The position numbers and the translations under genes are program-made. A DNA stretch of 47,399 bases from Sphingobacteriia bacterium. Lineage in GTDB: Bacteria; Bacteroidota; Bacteroidia; J057; RFSG01. This document shows positions 35,676 to 44,347 of this stretch, piece after piece (the stretch's first letter is position 1; each line of letters opens with the position of its first letter). The DNA lies in assembly GCA_009924095.1 (NCBI GenBank), contig RFSG01000009.1, positions 1 to 47,399 on the forward strand. Direction: 5' to 3'. The notes under the pieces were generated by a model. The model did not search any database, was not told the DNA's origin, and saw only the letters and a list, made by a program, of their open reading frames with translations.

Positions 35676-36212
35676 ATGATGATACCCGCCCAAGAAGTAA
35701 ACGTATCTATCCGAAAAGCAACTACTTCCGACATAACAATCATTCACCAACTCGCACTCGACATTTGGGAACCTACTTACCGGAAAATCTTATCTAAAGA
35801 CCAAATCCAGTATATGTTCCAGGAAATGTTTACCGAGGAAGCACTCCTCAAACAAATGAGTAAACAACAACATGTGTTTATGATTCAATTTGTGGATGAC
35901 AACCCCATTGGGTTCGCTTCCTTTAACCTGAAAGAACCTATCGAAAAAATTTATAAACTCCATCGCCTTTACTTAAAACCCGATCAACATAAAAAAGGCT
36001 TTGGCGCTGTTCTACTCAAAGCAGTAGAAAAAACTATCGTACTCGAAGGCGGCACTATTTTAGAACTAAATGTGAATAGAAAAAATCCCGCAAAAACATT
36101 TTATGAAACCCAAGGATATAGAATTCATCAAACCGTAGATATACCTTTTAGTAAATATTGGCTTAATGATTATATCATGCGAAAAAAATTAAATAAGGAA
36201 AATTATCTTTGA
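35676..36212 (+). CDS. GNAT-family N-acetyltransferase
   Basis: About 178 residues from ATG 35676 (MMIPAQEVNVSIRKATTSD); a longer frame from TTG 35601 would include the putative -7 box and is rejected. The GNAT fold is shown by VSIRKATTSDITIIHQLA, LHRLYLKPDQHKKGFGAVLL (acetyl-CoA loop, HKKGFG) and ELNVNRKNPAKTFYETQGY. This form resembles RimI/PaiA-like acetyltransferases; substrate unknown. It overlaps the DUF218 gene. Confidence 0.9.
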   Translation: MMIPAQEVNVSIRKATTSDITIIHQLALDIWEPTYRKILSKDQIQYMFQEMFTEEALLKQMSKQQHVFMIQFVDDNPIGFASFNLKEPIEKIYKLHRLYLKPDQHKKGFGAVLLKAVEKTIVLEGGTILELNVNRKNPAKTFYETQGYRIHQTVDIPFSKYWLNDYIMRKKLNKENYL

Positions 36213-36853
36213 CTAATCCCTTAAAAAAAATAATTCCTAGAATAAATTTATTTTCGAAAATACTAATTGTGGGTATTTTATGTATTGGATTATTATGGAT
36301 TTCAAAAACGTGGATTTTACAATACATCGGTAGTTATTTAGTCGTTCAAAATACCCCTCAAAAATGTACGTATATTTTTGTTTTAGGAGGAAATGCACAG
36401 GACCGAGGATTTGCGGCGGCAGAATATTGGAAACAAGGTTATTTTGATACCATCGTTTGCCTCGGAAAACCCAATTTCGAAGAACAAAAAAGACAAGGAG
36501 TAGTTGCTCTGGAAACGAATCCAACACGTCCTTTTTTATTACAAAAAGGGGTTCCAGAATCTCGCATAAAAATAATTCCTTATGCAACTTCTTCTCATGA
36601 AGAAAGAGAATTTATTATCTTTTGGTGCCGACAAAAAAAACAATCTACTGTAGCCGTAGTAACCTCAGAAATGCATACCCGAAGGGTGCTTATGCATTTT
36701 AAAGAAAAAATGAAATCCAATAATATTAACTTAATTCTATTACCGGCTGCCGAACCTTTATATAATGTCAATAACTGGTGGAAGTCAGAACAAGGATTAA
36801 TATTTGTAAATAATGAATATTTAAAAATTCTTTGGTATTTAACGCATTATTAG
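36209..36853 (+). CDS. DUF218 (ElyC/SanA/YdcF) family membrane protein
   Basis: A 214-residue protein with one N-terminal transmembrane helix (about 17-36, FSKILIVGILCIGLLWIS) and a DUF218 domain: YIFVLGGNAQDRGFAAAEYW, ESRIKIIPYATSSHEE and VVTSEMHTRRVLMHF. E. coli relatives act in envelope barrier functions. Start: TTG overlapping the preceding stop (TTGA); no ATG lies before the transmembrane helix. The stop overlaps that of the convergent gene. Confidence 0.85.
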   Translation: MTNPLKKIIPRINLFSKILIVGILCIGLLWISKTWILQYIGSYLVVQNTPQKCTYIFVLGGNAQDRGFAAAEYWKQGYFDTIVCLGKPNFEEQKRQGVVALETNPTRPFLLQKGVPESRIKIIPYATSSHEEREFIIFWCRQKKQSTVAVVTSEMHTRRVLMHFKEKMKSNNINLILLPAAEPLYNVNNWWKSEQGLIFVNNEYLKILWYLTHY

Positions 36854-37431
36854 GAACGAACCCATTTACCAGCGATTACCAAATTAACAAAACCATCCAT
36901 CCATTTAATATCGGTTAACGTATGGAAAACATGCCCATAATAATATCCTTTATCATCAAATAAAACCCATATTTCTCTACGCTCCCTGTATAACCAATTA
37001 TCTCTATCATAAATAGCATGTGCTTTTTTAATCCTTCCCGTATTAGGAGAATATCTCCAAGTTTGAATATTTAAAATAGTTTTATCGGTATATCCCGGTT
37101 TTCTTAATGCAATATTTTTATTTCCTTTTTGATCAATCAAAAAATAATCTTTTAAATCAGGATTAAATCCATTTACTTCTGTCATCCAATCTAATTCCTC
37201 GACCAAATTCACACGCACACTATCCGTGATTTTATTACTTACAGAATATTCTTTTACTTTCCAGGAAGGCGTTAAATGAGAACTAATCCATCGCTGATAT
37301 TTTCCTTTTTGGAGATTACTGAGATATAATTGAGAATGCCATAAATCTAGGGGGTTTAGGGAATACGCAACCGAGGCAAATCCTATCCCTATCCAAATTC
37401 CTATTACGACTAGAAATTGTTTTCCCTTCAT
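36850..37431 (-). CDS. Secreted or membrane-anchored protein of unknown function
   Basis: A 193-residue protein with a hydrophobic N-terminus (FLVVIGIWIGIGFASVAYSL) that is either a signal peptide or an anchor. The rest is mixed alpha/beta with many aromatic residues (WLYRERREIWVLFDDKGYYYGHVFHTL); no family recognised. Its ATG overlaps the gpmI stop (ATGA), so it is translated from the gpmI transcript. Confidence 0.75.
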   Translation of the reverse strand: MKGKQFLVVIGIWIGIGFASVAYSLNPLDLWHSQLYLSNLQKGKYQRWISSHLTPSWKVKEYSVSNKITDSVRVNLVEELDWMTEVNGFNPDLKDYFLIDQKGNKNIALRKPGYTDKTILNIQTWRYSPNTGRIKKAHAIYDRDNWLYRERREIWVLFDDKGYYYGHVFHTLTDIKWMDGFVNLVIAGKWVRS

Positions 37432-38957
37432 TTTAACAAGCTTTTCCCTTCCATTACTTTCGGAATATCTACGCCTAATAACTCTAAAATAGTTGGGGCA
37501 ATATCTCCCAATATTCCGTTATTTATTTTTCTATTCAAAGGGCCATTTACTAAAATACAAGGAACCTTAGCGGTTGTATGCGCAGTATTAGGAGATCCAT
37601 CCGGGTTTTCCATTTTATCTACATTCCCATGATCTGCTAGAATTAAGATAGAATATCCCTGCTGAACTCCCTGCTTCACAATCTCCCCTAAACATTCATC
37701 AACCACTTCACAAGCTTTAACGGCTGCCTTAAAAACCCCTGTATGGCCTACCATATCCGGATTGGCAAAATTCACCACAATTAAACTATATATCCCCTTA
37801 TCTATTCCAGAAAGCACAGCATCTTTCACTTGATATGCCGACATTTCGGGCTGCAAATCATACGTTGCCACCTTCGGACTATCACATAATTTTCTATCCT
37901 CCCCAAAAAATGGTTCTTCTCTTCCTCCATTAAAAAAGAAAGTTACATGAGGATATTTTTCAGTCTCCGCAACACGTAATTGGTGCAATCCTGCTTTACC
38001 AATTGTTTCGCCTAAAGTATCGGGCAGATTATCTTTATCAAATAAGACCTTGATGGAAGTAAGCTTTTCATCATACCGAGTGAAGGTTACAAAGAATAAA
38101 TCTTTTACCGGCTCAAACCCATGAGCAATCTGCGTAGGAAGCGTTAATACTTCGGTTAATTCACGCGCGCGGTCAGTTCTAAAATTAAAAAAACAAACCG
38201 CATCTTCTGGGGATAATAAAATAGGCTCTTCATTTTCCCCAACAATGATTTTAGGAAGAATAAATTCATCTGACTCTCCTGCATCATATGAAGCTTGAAG
38301 CGCTTTGGAAACAGAAGTAAATCTGGCTCCTTTTCCTAGTACTACAGCATCATAGGCAAGTTTTACCCGCTCCCATCTGTGATCTCTATCCATCGCATAA
38401 TACCGCCCAATCAAGGAGATAATTTTAATGGATGAATTTCCTTCAATATGTTGAGAAAGGATATCTAAAAAGTTTTTACCTGAATGCGGATCTGTATCCC
38501 TTCCATCGGTAAAGGCATGAATATAAATCTGCGGAAGGCCTGCTGCAGTTAAATGATCGAGTAACCCTAATAAATGTTGTAGCGAACTATGTACTCCACC
38601 ATCCGAAACCAATCCCATGATATGAATCGGCTTATGGTGTTGCTTACAATATTGGATTAATTCTTTCCAAACCGGAAGTTCGGTAATACGTCCAGAGGAA
38701 ATGGCTTGCGTTATTTTATCTAAATCCTGATATACGATTCTTCCAGCACCTAAATTCATGTGACCCACTTCAGAATTCCCCATCTGCCCTTCGGGTAGTC
38801 CAACGCTTTTCCCAGATGCCTCTAAAGCACTGTTGGGCCACTCTTGTATTAGACTATGATAATTGGGAATTTTTGCCTGTTCAATGGCACTTACTTTAGG
38901 ATTTTCAGCAATCCCCCAACCATCTAAAATCATTAATAATACACGACGGTTTTCCAT
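37428..38957 (-). CDS. gpmI: 2,3-bisphosphoglycerate-independent phosphoglycerate mutase
   Basis: A 509-residue two-domain enzyme of the alkaline-phosphatase superfamily that interconverts 3- and 2-phosphoglycerate in glycolysis. It shows the metal-binding LLMILDGWGI, the phosphoserine site GQMGNSEVGHMNLGAGR, HAFTDGRDTDP, INFRTDRAREL-like NFRTDRARELTEVL and NFANPDMVGHTG with LADHGN. The full length is as expected. A -7 box lies four bases before the ATG. Confidence 0.97.
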   Translation of the reverse strand: MENRRVLLMILDGWGIAENPKVSAIEQAKIPNYHSLIQEWPNSALEASGKSVGLPEGQMGNSEVGHMNLGAGRIVYQDLDKITQAISSGRITELPVWKELIQYCKQHHKPIHIMGLVSDGGVHSSLQHLLGLLDHLTAAGLPQIYIHAFTDGRDTDPHSGKNFLDILSQHIEGNSSIKIISLIGRYYAMDRDHRWERVKLAYDAVVLGKGARFTSVSKALQASYDAGESDEFILPKIIVGENEEPILLSPEDAVCFFNFRTDRARELTEVLTLPTQIAHGFEPVKDLFFVTFTRYDEKLTSIKVLFDKDNLPDTLGETIGKAGLHQLRVAETEKYPHVTFFFNGGREEPFFGEDRKLCDSPKVATYDLQPEMSAYQVKDAVLSGIDKGIYSLIVVNFANPDMVGHTGVFKAAVKACEVVDECLGEIVKQGVQQGYSILILADHGNVDKMENPDGSPNTAHTTAKVPCILVNGPLNRKINNGILGDIAPTILELLGVDIPKVMEGKSLLK

Positions 38958-38961
38958 TACT

Positions 38962-38969
38962 CAAAGGTA
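38962..38969 (-). promoter_or_regulatory. Putative gpmI -7 box (TACCTTTG), leaderless
   Basis: On the minus strand TACCTTTG matches TAnnTTTG and ends four bases before the gpmI ATG, implying transcription starts at or beside the start codon. Confidence 0.45.
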
Positions 38970-39032
38970 TACAAAAGATATTCTATACTTTAGGATAAGG
39001 TTGGCACTAAAATTGGAATCCCCAATTATAAA

Positions 39033-39449
39033 ATGAAAAACTTGAAAGTATTACTCTTTGTTTTAGGAATTTCATGGGGATTAGGATTTATCCCTACCCC
39101 TACTCTATCTGCACAAACACCTCAGGATGTGTTGAAGCAAATTGAAATTTCCATCAAAGAAAAAAACGCCACGCAACTTTCGAAATACTTTAATAATAAT
39201 CTGGAAATCACATTATTGGATTATGAAAAAGTTTGTTCGAAAGATCAAGCGTATTTAGTAGTAAAAGATTTTTTCAGCCAAAAACCAGTAACGCAATTTA
39301 AACTTATTCATATCGGAGGATCTGGAGAAGCTTGGTACGGAATGGGGATATACGAAACCAGTTCAGATTCATATGATGCGAATGTGTTTATAAAAAAATA
39401 CGGGAATGTCTATCTAATAGATCGTTTACGATTTGAAGAGAAAAATTGA
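39033..39449 (+). CDS. DUF4783 family exported protein
   Basis: A 138-residue protein with a signal peptide (MKNLKVLLFVLGISWGLGF ... LSAQ) and an NTF2-like small alpha/beta domain (EISIKEKNATQLSKYFNNN, ITLLDYEKVCSKDQAYLVVK, FKLIHIGGSGEAWYGMGIY), which is the DUF4783 pattern of Bacteroidota. Function unknown. It is divergent from gpmI and followed by a terminator before nadC. Confidence 0.88.
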   Translation: MKNLKVLLFVLGISWGLGFIPTPTLSAQTPQDVLKQIEISIKEKNATQLSKYFNNNLEITLLDYEKVCSKDQAYLVVKDFFSQKPVTQFKLIHIGGSGEAWYGMGIYETSSDSYDANVFIKKYGNVYLIDRLRFEEKN

Positions 39450-39486
39450 CCTCTACCGCTTGAAAGACTTTTTGTTGTGTGTATTA

Positions 39487-39517
39487 AAGGGCGATTCCAT
39501 CATGTGAATCGCTTTTT
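39487..39517 (+). terminator. Rho-independent terminator after the DUF4783 gene
   Basis: GCGATTC pairs with GAATCGC (eight-base loop), with A-rich left flank and TTTTT on the right. Confidence 0.75.
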
Positions 39518-39537
39518 AGTTTTAAATTAATGACTCC

Positions 39538-40410
39538 ATGACGGAAATAGACTTTGCAAATCATCCAGAAACGGATAGAATCATTCAGGCCGGGCTCCTA
39601 GAAGATTTAGGCTCCGGTGATCACACCACACTTTCGGTCATCCCTCCAGAGGTGAAAGGAAAAATGAAATGCCTGATTAAATCGGAAGGAATTCTGGCCG
39701 GACTTGTTTTTGCCGAAAAGGTTTTTCACCATCTCAATCCGGAAATAAAATTCACGCCCATATTAATGGATGGAGAAAGGGTAACTTCAGGAGATATTGC
39801 ATTTACAGTGGAAGGTCCGGTGGTTAATCTTTTATCTGGGGAAAGATTAGTGCTGAATGCCATGCAGAGAATGAGTGGAATTGCTACCTCAACAGCTGCG
39901 GCTGTTGAGCAATTAAAAGGATTGTCGTGTAAGGTATTGGACACTCGAAAAACCACCCCATTGGTAAGGCATCTGGAAAAATGGGCAGTAGTAATTGGAG
40001 GGGGAATGAACCACCGCATGGGTTTATATGATATGATCTTAATTAAAGACAATCATGTAGATTTTGCTGGAGGAATACCTCAGGCAATTTTAGCGGTTGA
40101 AAAATATCAACAACAACATCAACTTAATTTACCGGTAATTATTGAAACCCGTTCTTTAGAAGAAGTGCTGGAAGTTTTGGCAATGGGTCGGGTAAATCGA
40201 ATCTTATTAGACAATATGAACCCAGATATGATGCAGGAATGTGTCCATTTGGTAGGAGGTAGATATGAAACGGAAGCATCTGGAAATATCACTTTGGAAA
40301 ACATTCGTGAAAAAGCAAAATCTGGAGTTAATTATGTTTCCCTAGGATTTATTACCCATTCTTATAAAAGTATGGATATCAGTTTGAAGGCGGAGATTTA
40401 TACCGATTAA
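39538..40410 (+). CDS. nadC: Nicotinate-nucleotide pyrophosphorylase (carboxylating)
   Basis: A 290-residue quinolinate phosphoribosyltransferase of de novo NAD synthesis (quinolinate plus PRPP to NaMN and CO2). It has NAMQRMSGIATST, DTRKTTPLVRHLEKWAVVIG, GGMNHRMGLYDMILIKDNH and IETRSLEEV. GGG-NHR-GL and LIKDNH are diagnostic. The length is typical. It converges with the M16-like gene with overlapping stops. Other nad genes are not in the window. Confidence 0.97.
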   Translation: MTEIDFANHPETDRIIQAGLLEDLGSGDHTTLSVIPPEVKGKMKCLIKSEGILAGLVFAEKVFHHLNPEIKFTPILMDGERVTSGDIAFTVEGPVVNLLSGERLVLNAMQRMSGIATSTAAAVEQLKGLSCKVLDTRKTTPLVRHLEKWAVVIGGGMNHRMGLYDMILIKDNHVDFAGGIPQAILAVEKYQQQHQLNLPVIIETRSLEEVLEVLAMGRVNRILLDNMNPDMMQECVHLVGGRYETEASGNITLENIREKAKSGVNYVSLGFITHSYKSMDISLKAEIYTD

Positions 40411-41684
40411 AATTGAATATCCGCTTCGTTAACCTGCCCAGGTACACCAATATAAACCCATTGTAAACGGGTAAGCCACTTTTGACTCACGGCTTGAATA
40501 TCTTTGGGGCGAACCGAACGCAGATGATTTTTCCATTGCACATCATTCATCCCCTCCCAGATCCAGGATTGCTCCGCAGTAAAATGAGCAAGCGCATCTC
40601 CAGTTTGAATCCCACTAAACCAAACCGTTAGAAACAATTCTCGGTACTGTTGAAATGCAATGGAATCTGGGGGTTGCTGAATATTCCAAATTTCTTTTAG
40701 CACCAACCGAGCAACTTTAAGGTCTGGTCCCATAATCTGAAAAAAGAAATAGGGAGATTTCATAAAACTCACCCCACATTTTACCTCCACCGCAAGATTG
40801 CGATTATAAATCAACTCCTTCCTAACCTGATGTTCTAACCAAGAAGCAGCCAACATGGCACTTACTCCTTCTTGGGTAGAAAGGCTGGGAATTCTAGCCA
40901 TTCCTATTAAAATCGAATTACTGCCAGAATCTTTAACCGATTGAAAAGCGGTTTTTTCTAAAGGCTGTAAAGGTACCTGCGGAACTCCCTGAAATAAGCC
41001 CAAAGGCAATTGACCCAGTGTTCCTACAACCTTTTGTTTTGTCCAAGACAAGTCCTCACTCGTAACTACAGAAACCAAAAACGCTGATTTTACATATTGA
41101 TTTTTGTAAAAACTCTTAAGGTCTTGAATAGAAATCTGATTTAAAGTTTGTGTCGTTCCATATAAGGCATTGCCTTGAGGACCTTGACGAAACAACAAAG
41201 ACCTGCTCACCTGATTCGCCCTTTGTTCAGCAGAAACCTCTCCATGATCAAGCGTATGAATTCGAGCTTGAACCAGCTGAGATAGTTTATTATTTTCCAA
41301 CTTAGGATGCAGAAAGCAATTCGTAAGCAGTTTTAATCCTTCTTCGGTGGAGGATACCGGCATATTCATCCTTACCCGTCCATAATCAGGTTGAACATCC
41401 CAACTTAACTGAATGTCGAGACTATCGAGATAACGGGAAAAAGAGAGGGAATCGAATCCAGTAGGTCCATACAGAAAAACTAGATCCAACAACAAAGATT
41501 CTAGTCCATCTTTCCGCACGGGTGCAAGGGATTGACCCCCTCGAATAATTACTTCGAGGGAAGTTCTCGGGCTGGGAGATCTACGATACCACATCTCCAC
41601 ACCATTCTCTTTGATCATCTGCTGGGCAAAGAGAGGTACGCCTAAAATCCAGAAAAAAATAAGCTTAAGGCAAATTTTCAGCAT
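40407..41684 (-). CDS. M16-like protein, catalytic motif absent (second of a pair)
   Basis: About 425 residues from ATG 41684, giving the signal peptide MLKICLKLIFFWILGVPLFAQ; an ATG at 41729 adds 15 residues inside the upstream gene. The fold is M16 (LEVIIRGGQSLAPVRKDGLESLLLDL near residue 45, KSFYKNQYVKSAFLVSV, WLEHQVRKELIYNRNLA like the RExxLAY substrate-binding region). There is no HxxEH zinc motif. It probably pairs with the upstream M16-like protein, overlapping it by about 20 bp. Confidence 0.82.
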   Translation of the reverse strand: MLKICLKLIFFWILGVPLFAQQMIKENGVEMWYRRSPSPRTSLEVIIRGGQSLAPVRKDGLESLLLDLVFLYGPTGFDSLSFSRYLDSLDIQLSWDVQPDYGRVRMNMPVSSTEEGLKLLTNCFLHPKLENNKLSQLVQARIHTLDHGEVSAEQRANQVSRSLLFRQGPQGNALYGTTQTLNQISIQDLKSFYKNQYVKSAFLVSVVTSEDLSWTKQKVVGTLGQLPLGLFQGVPQVPLQPLEKTAFQSVKDSGSNSILIGMARIPSLSTQEGVSAMLAASWLEHQVRKELIYNRNLAVEVKCGVSFMKSPYFFFQIMGPDLKVARLVLKEIWNIQQPPDSIAFQQYRELFLTVWFSGIQTGDALAHFTAEQSWIWEGMNDVQWKNHLRSVRPKDIQAVSQKWLTRLQWVYIGVPGQVNEADIQF

Positions 41685-43380
41685 AAGGGGGAGATATTTT
41701 ACAAAGAAACCGCACGTTTTCTGAACCATTCCCTGAACTAGGATGCCATCCTTCCGGATCTGTAGTTAATTGAAAAGAAATATCTCGTACCCTTAACCCA
41801 ATCGCAGCGGGGTGTTGAACAAACAATTGTTTGAACCATTCCAATGCTTGGGGGGATAATGTGTTACGTGCTTCCAAGGACCACCCTTGTTCAGGTAAGG
41901 AGATCATCATTTTAATTCGTTTCCCCGGATGCCATTGCAACCACTCCCAAACTTCTCCGACCCAACTATTCAAACTACTATCGGCCACTAAGGTATCTAG
42001 CAACAAAACATAGTCAGGCATTTGAGGTGTTGAACCGAAAAAAGAAGGAACCTGATAAGTATGAATCATAGGGCTGGAAAAAATCCCTCCCATACAAATA
42101 GGTGCTTTTATCAAACGCTCATAGATTACTTCCTGAATCAAGGTTGGGGTAATAGAGTCCAAGACTAAAACTTCAGCCCCCATAGTTTCTGAAATACCCG
42201 CATACCAATAATTGGCTAAATTTTGATTTCGCTGATTTCGGCTTTCCAATTCCCGAGATAATCTTGCATTTAATTCAGCTTTTACAGCGGAAATCATTTC
42301 ACTGTCCAGCCAACCTGGATCTGATAATTTTCTGAGTCCGATTAAAAAACTATCTACCGCAGCATTAATATTTCCGGTAGGTTGAGGAACCAGAGTAAAA
42401 TATAGCGCCTCATCGGTAAATTGAAACTTGGATTGCAAACAAACGAAGGAATCCTTCAATGCAGATTGTATGGGACAACGGGGGTGATTTAACAAATCGG
42501 TCATAATATCATATAAAAACCGGTCCTGAAATCTTGCGATTGGAGATTGCCAACCCGCTATAAAGAGGGGAATTTTGGTGTATTCATGTTTTGTAATAAA
42601 AAGAGTAGTTTGATCAGGAGCTGGGGCATCCGGAACGGGATGGGTGATAGATAAATCCGGAGCGATATCGTGCCAACGCTGCCAAACCGGGGAAACCTTT
42701 TGAATGATTTGTTCTGCTGAAAAAGGAGATTGAATGATAAGCACAGACTGATAGGGAACAAAAAAATGACGTCGAAATTCCATCAGAGAGGATGAATCGG
42801 CCTTCAGCAAACTTCTGGGTATACCTTCGGGATGTCGGCGATGATACTCTGTACCCCATAACTTTTGTTCGAGATCTGATTTAAGGAAGAACAACGGATC
42901 GGAATGTTCACTTTCGGCATCTGCCAACATACGGCTTCGAATTTGGTCAATATCCGCAGCCCCAAAAGCTGGGGCAAAAACGGCAGCGGATAAATATTGA
43001 ATCAGAGTATCCATTTTTTCCTCCAAAGCTGTTAGGCGGAAAAGGGTAAGTTCAGGGGTTAATACGTGGTCATACAAAATACCTTCCTGAGAAAGCACAC
43101 GACGAAAAGAATCCTGACCCGGAAAAATTCGATTAGGTCCGGTTAGTAATCCAGATAACAAACAAGACCAACCTGAATTGCGAACCGATTCAAACCGGGC
43201 TCCCATCCGAACGCCAAATTGAACGGTTGCTAAAGGAATAGAGGTATCTTGCTCAATCAATACATCCAGCCCATTCGGCAAACGAAGGGCTGTCCATCCT
43301 TTAGGCGCGATAAGGGTATCTGGATGTGCCTCAACCGTAAAAAAGGATAATGAAATCCCCAGTAAAAATAAAAATCTCAT
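41665..43380 (-). CDS. M16-like protein, catalytic motif degenerate (first of a pair)
   Basis: About 571 residues from ATG 43380 (signal peptide MRFLFLLGISLSFFTVEA), whose A is shared with the upstream TAA (TAATG). The opening LRLPNGLDVLIEQDTSIPLATVQFGVRMGARFES is clearly M16 (parts: LPNGLDVLIEQDTSIPLATV and FGVRMGARFES). Where active members have HLLEH, it has CLLSG (NSGWSCLLSGLLTG), so no zinc site. Later, HFFVPYQSVLIIQSPFS matches the usual Y-P-N-M-L strand. Exported, non-catalytic partner or scaffold by inference. Confidence 0.85.
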   Translation of the reverse strand: MRFLFLLGISLSFFTVEAHPDTLIAPKGWTALRLPNGLDVLIEQDTSIPLATVQFGVRMGARFESVRNSGWSCLLSGLLTGPNRIFPGQDSFRRVLSQEGILYDHVLTPELTLFRLTALEEKMDTLIQYLSAAVFAPAFGAADIDQIRSRMLADAESEHSDPLFFLKSDLEQKLWGTEYHRRHPEGIPRSLLKADSSSLMEFRRHFFVPYQSVLIIQSPFSAEQIIQKVSPVWQRWHDIAPDLSITHPVPDAPAPDQTTLFITKHEYTKIPLFIAGWQSPIARFQDRFLYDIMTDLLNHPRCPIQSALKDSFVCLQSKFQFTDEALYFTLVPQPTGNINAAVDSFLIGLRKLSDPGWLDSEMISAVKAELNARLSRELESRNQRNQNLANYWYAGISETMGAEVLVLDSITPTLIQEVIYERLIKAPICMGGIFSSPMIHTYQVPSFFGSTPQMPDYVLLLDTLVADSSLNSWVGEVWEWLQWHPGKRIKMMISLPEQGWSLEARNTLSPQALEWFKQLFVQHPAAIGLRVRDISFQLTTDPEGWHPSSGNGSENVRFLCKISPPYAENLP

Positions 43381-44039
43381 TAATGGGTTACAGCCCATAA
43401 CACGATATTAGTACCCATTTGCAATGCTTTTTGCCGAATCCCCTCGGGATCGTTATGTACTGCTTTATCTTCCCACCCATCGCCTAAATCACATTCAAAG
43501 GTGTAAAAACAAATCAATCGGTTCTCCCAAAACAACCCAAATCCTTGAGGTGGCTTCCCGTTGTGTTCATGAACTTTAGGAAGACCATTGGGAAAATCAA
43601 AATGTTGATGATAAATAGGATGAGAAAAAGGAACTTCCACAAATTCTAATTCTGGAAACACCTTTTTCATTTCTCTACGGATATAAGGATCCATTCCATA
43701 ATTATCATCAATATGAAAAAAACCGCCAGCAAGTAGGTATTCTCTAAGCTGTAGTGCTTCCGATTGAGAAAAAATTACATTTCCATGACCGGTCATATAA
43801 ATCATTGGAAACTGAAAAAGTTGTGGACTTTTCAAATCAATCACTTCTTCAGAAAGACCAATATTAGCTGAAGATTGTTGTCGTATAAATTTGAACAAAT
43901 TGGGTAAAGAGGTAGGATTTGCATACCAATCTCCTCCACCCTCATATTTCAGTTTGCCAACTTTAAACGAGGCATCCTGAGCCCAATTAAAAAGAGGGAA
44001 TAGGCTTATACCACCCCAGAAAAATAATAAAAACCGCAT
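43380..44039 (-). CDS. DUF4159 domain protein
   Basis: A 219-residue exported protein (signal peptide MRFLLFFWGGISLFPLFNWAQ). The body fits DUF4159: KLKYEGGGDWYANPTSLPNL, FPMIYMTGHGNVIFSQSEA, YLLAGGFFHIDDNYGMDPY and FYTFECDLGDGWED. This is a glutamine-amidotransferase-like Rossmann fold; function unknown. It heads the unit with the two M16-like genes and is joined to the first by TAATG. Confidence 0.9.
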   Translation of the reverse strand: MRFLLFFWGGISLFPLFNWAQDASFKVGKLKYEGGGDWYANPTSLPNLFKFIRQQSSANIGLSEEVIDLKSPQLFQFPMIYMTGHGNVIFSQSEALQLREYLLAGGFFHIDDNYGMDPYIRREMKKVFPELEFVEVPFSHPIYHQHFDFPNGLPKVHEHNGKPPQGFGLFWENRLICFYTFECDLGDGWEDKAVHNDPEGIRQKALQMGTNIVLWAVTH

Positions 44040-44079
44040 ATTAGAATACTAGTGAACAAACAGAAAACGAAATTCTGGC

Positions 44080-44295
44080 TTAGCGATTCAACAATGCTCG
44101 ATTTATTTTTTTCTTGGGTTTCAGTTTTTTCTTGCCTGGAGCCAACTGTTTACGTTTAGGTCTTTTAACCGCGGAGGCACTTCTGTCACCAAAATTAATG
44201 GTTCGTTTCAGAAAAGTACCCCTGCGACACCCTTCCAAGGAAGGAGAAACCAGCATCAGGAATAATACGAGCAGAATAGAATGGGTTCGATTCAT
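44080..44295 (-). CDS. Small basic lipoprotein
   Basis: About 71 residues from ATG 44295: MNRTHSILLVLFLMLVSPSLEGC is a lipoprotein signal with lipobox LEGC (C23 by this start), and the mature part is short and Lys/Arg-rich (KKKLKPKKKINRALLNR at the end). The ATG at 44355 would put 20 residues before the signal and overlap the regulator gene. I do not recognise a family. It sits 52 bp after the S24-type regulator and 40 bp before DUF4159. Confidence 0.55.
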   Translation of the reverse strand: MNRTHSILLVLFLMLVSPSLEGCRRGTFLKRTINFGDRSASAVKRPKRKQLAPGKKKLKPKKKINRALLNR

Positions 44296-44347
44296 GGGGT
44301 TCGGTGAGGAGGGTAAAGATAAAAATTTATTCAGCCAGCCCCAAGTC

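Noticed and set aside
42558..42859. Two minus-strand frames within the M16-like gene
   Set aside because: Both overlap the well-supported M16-like frame and have no recognisable motifs.
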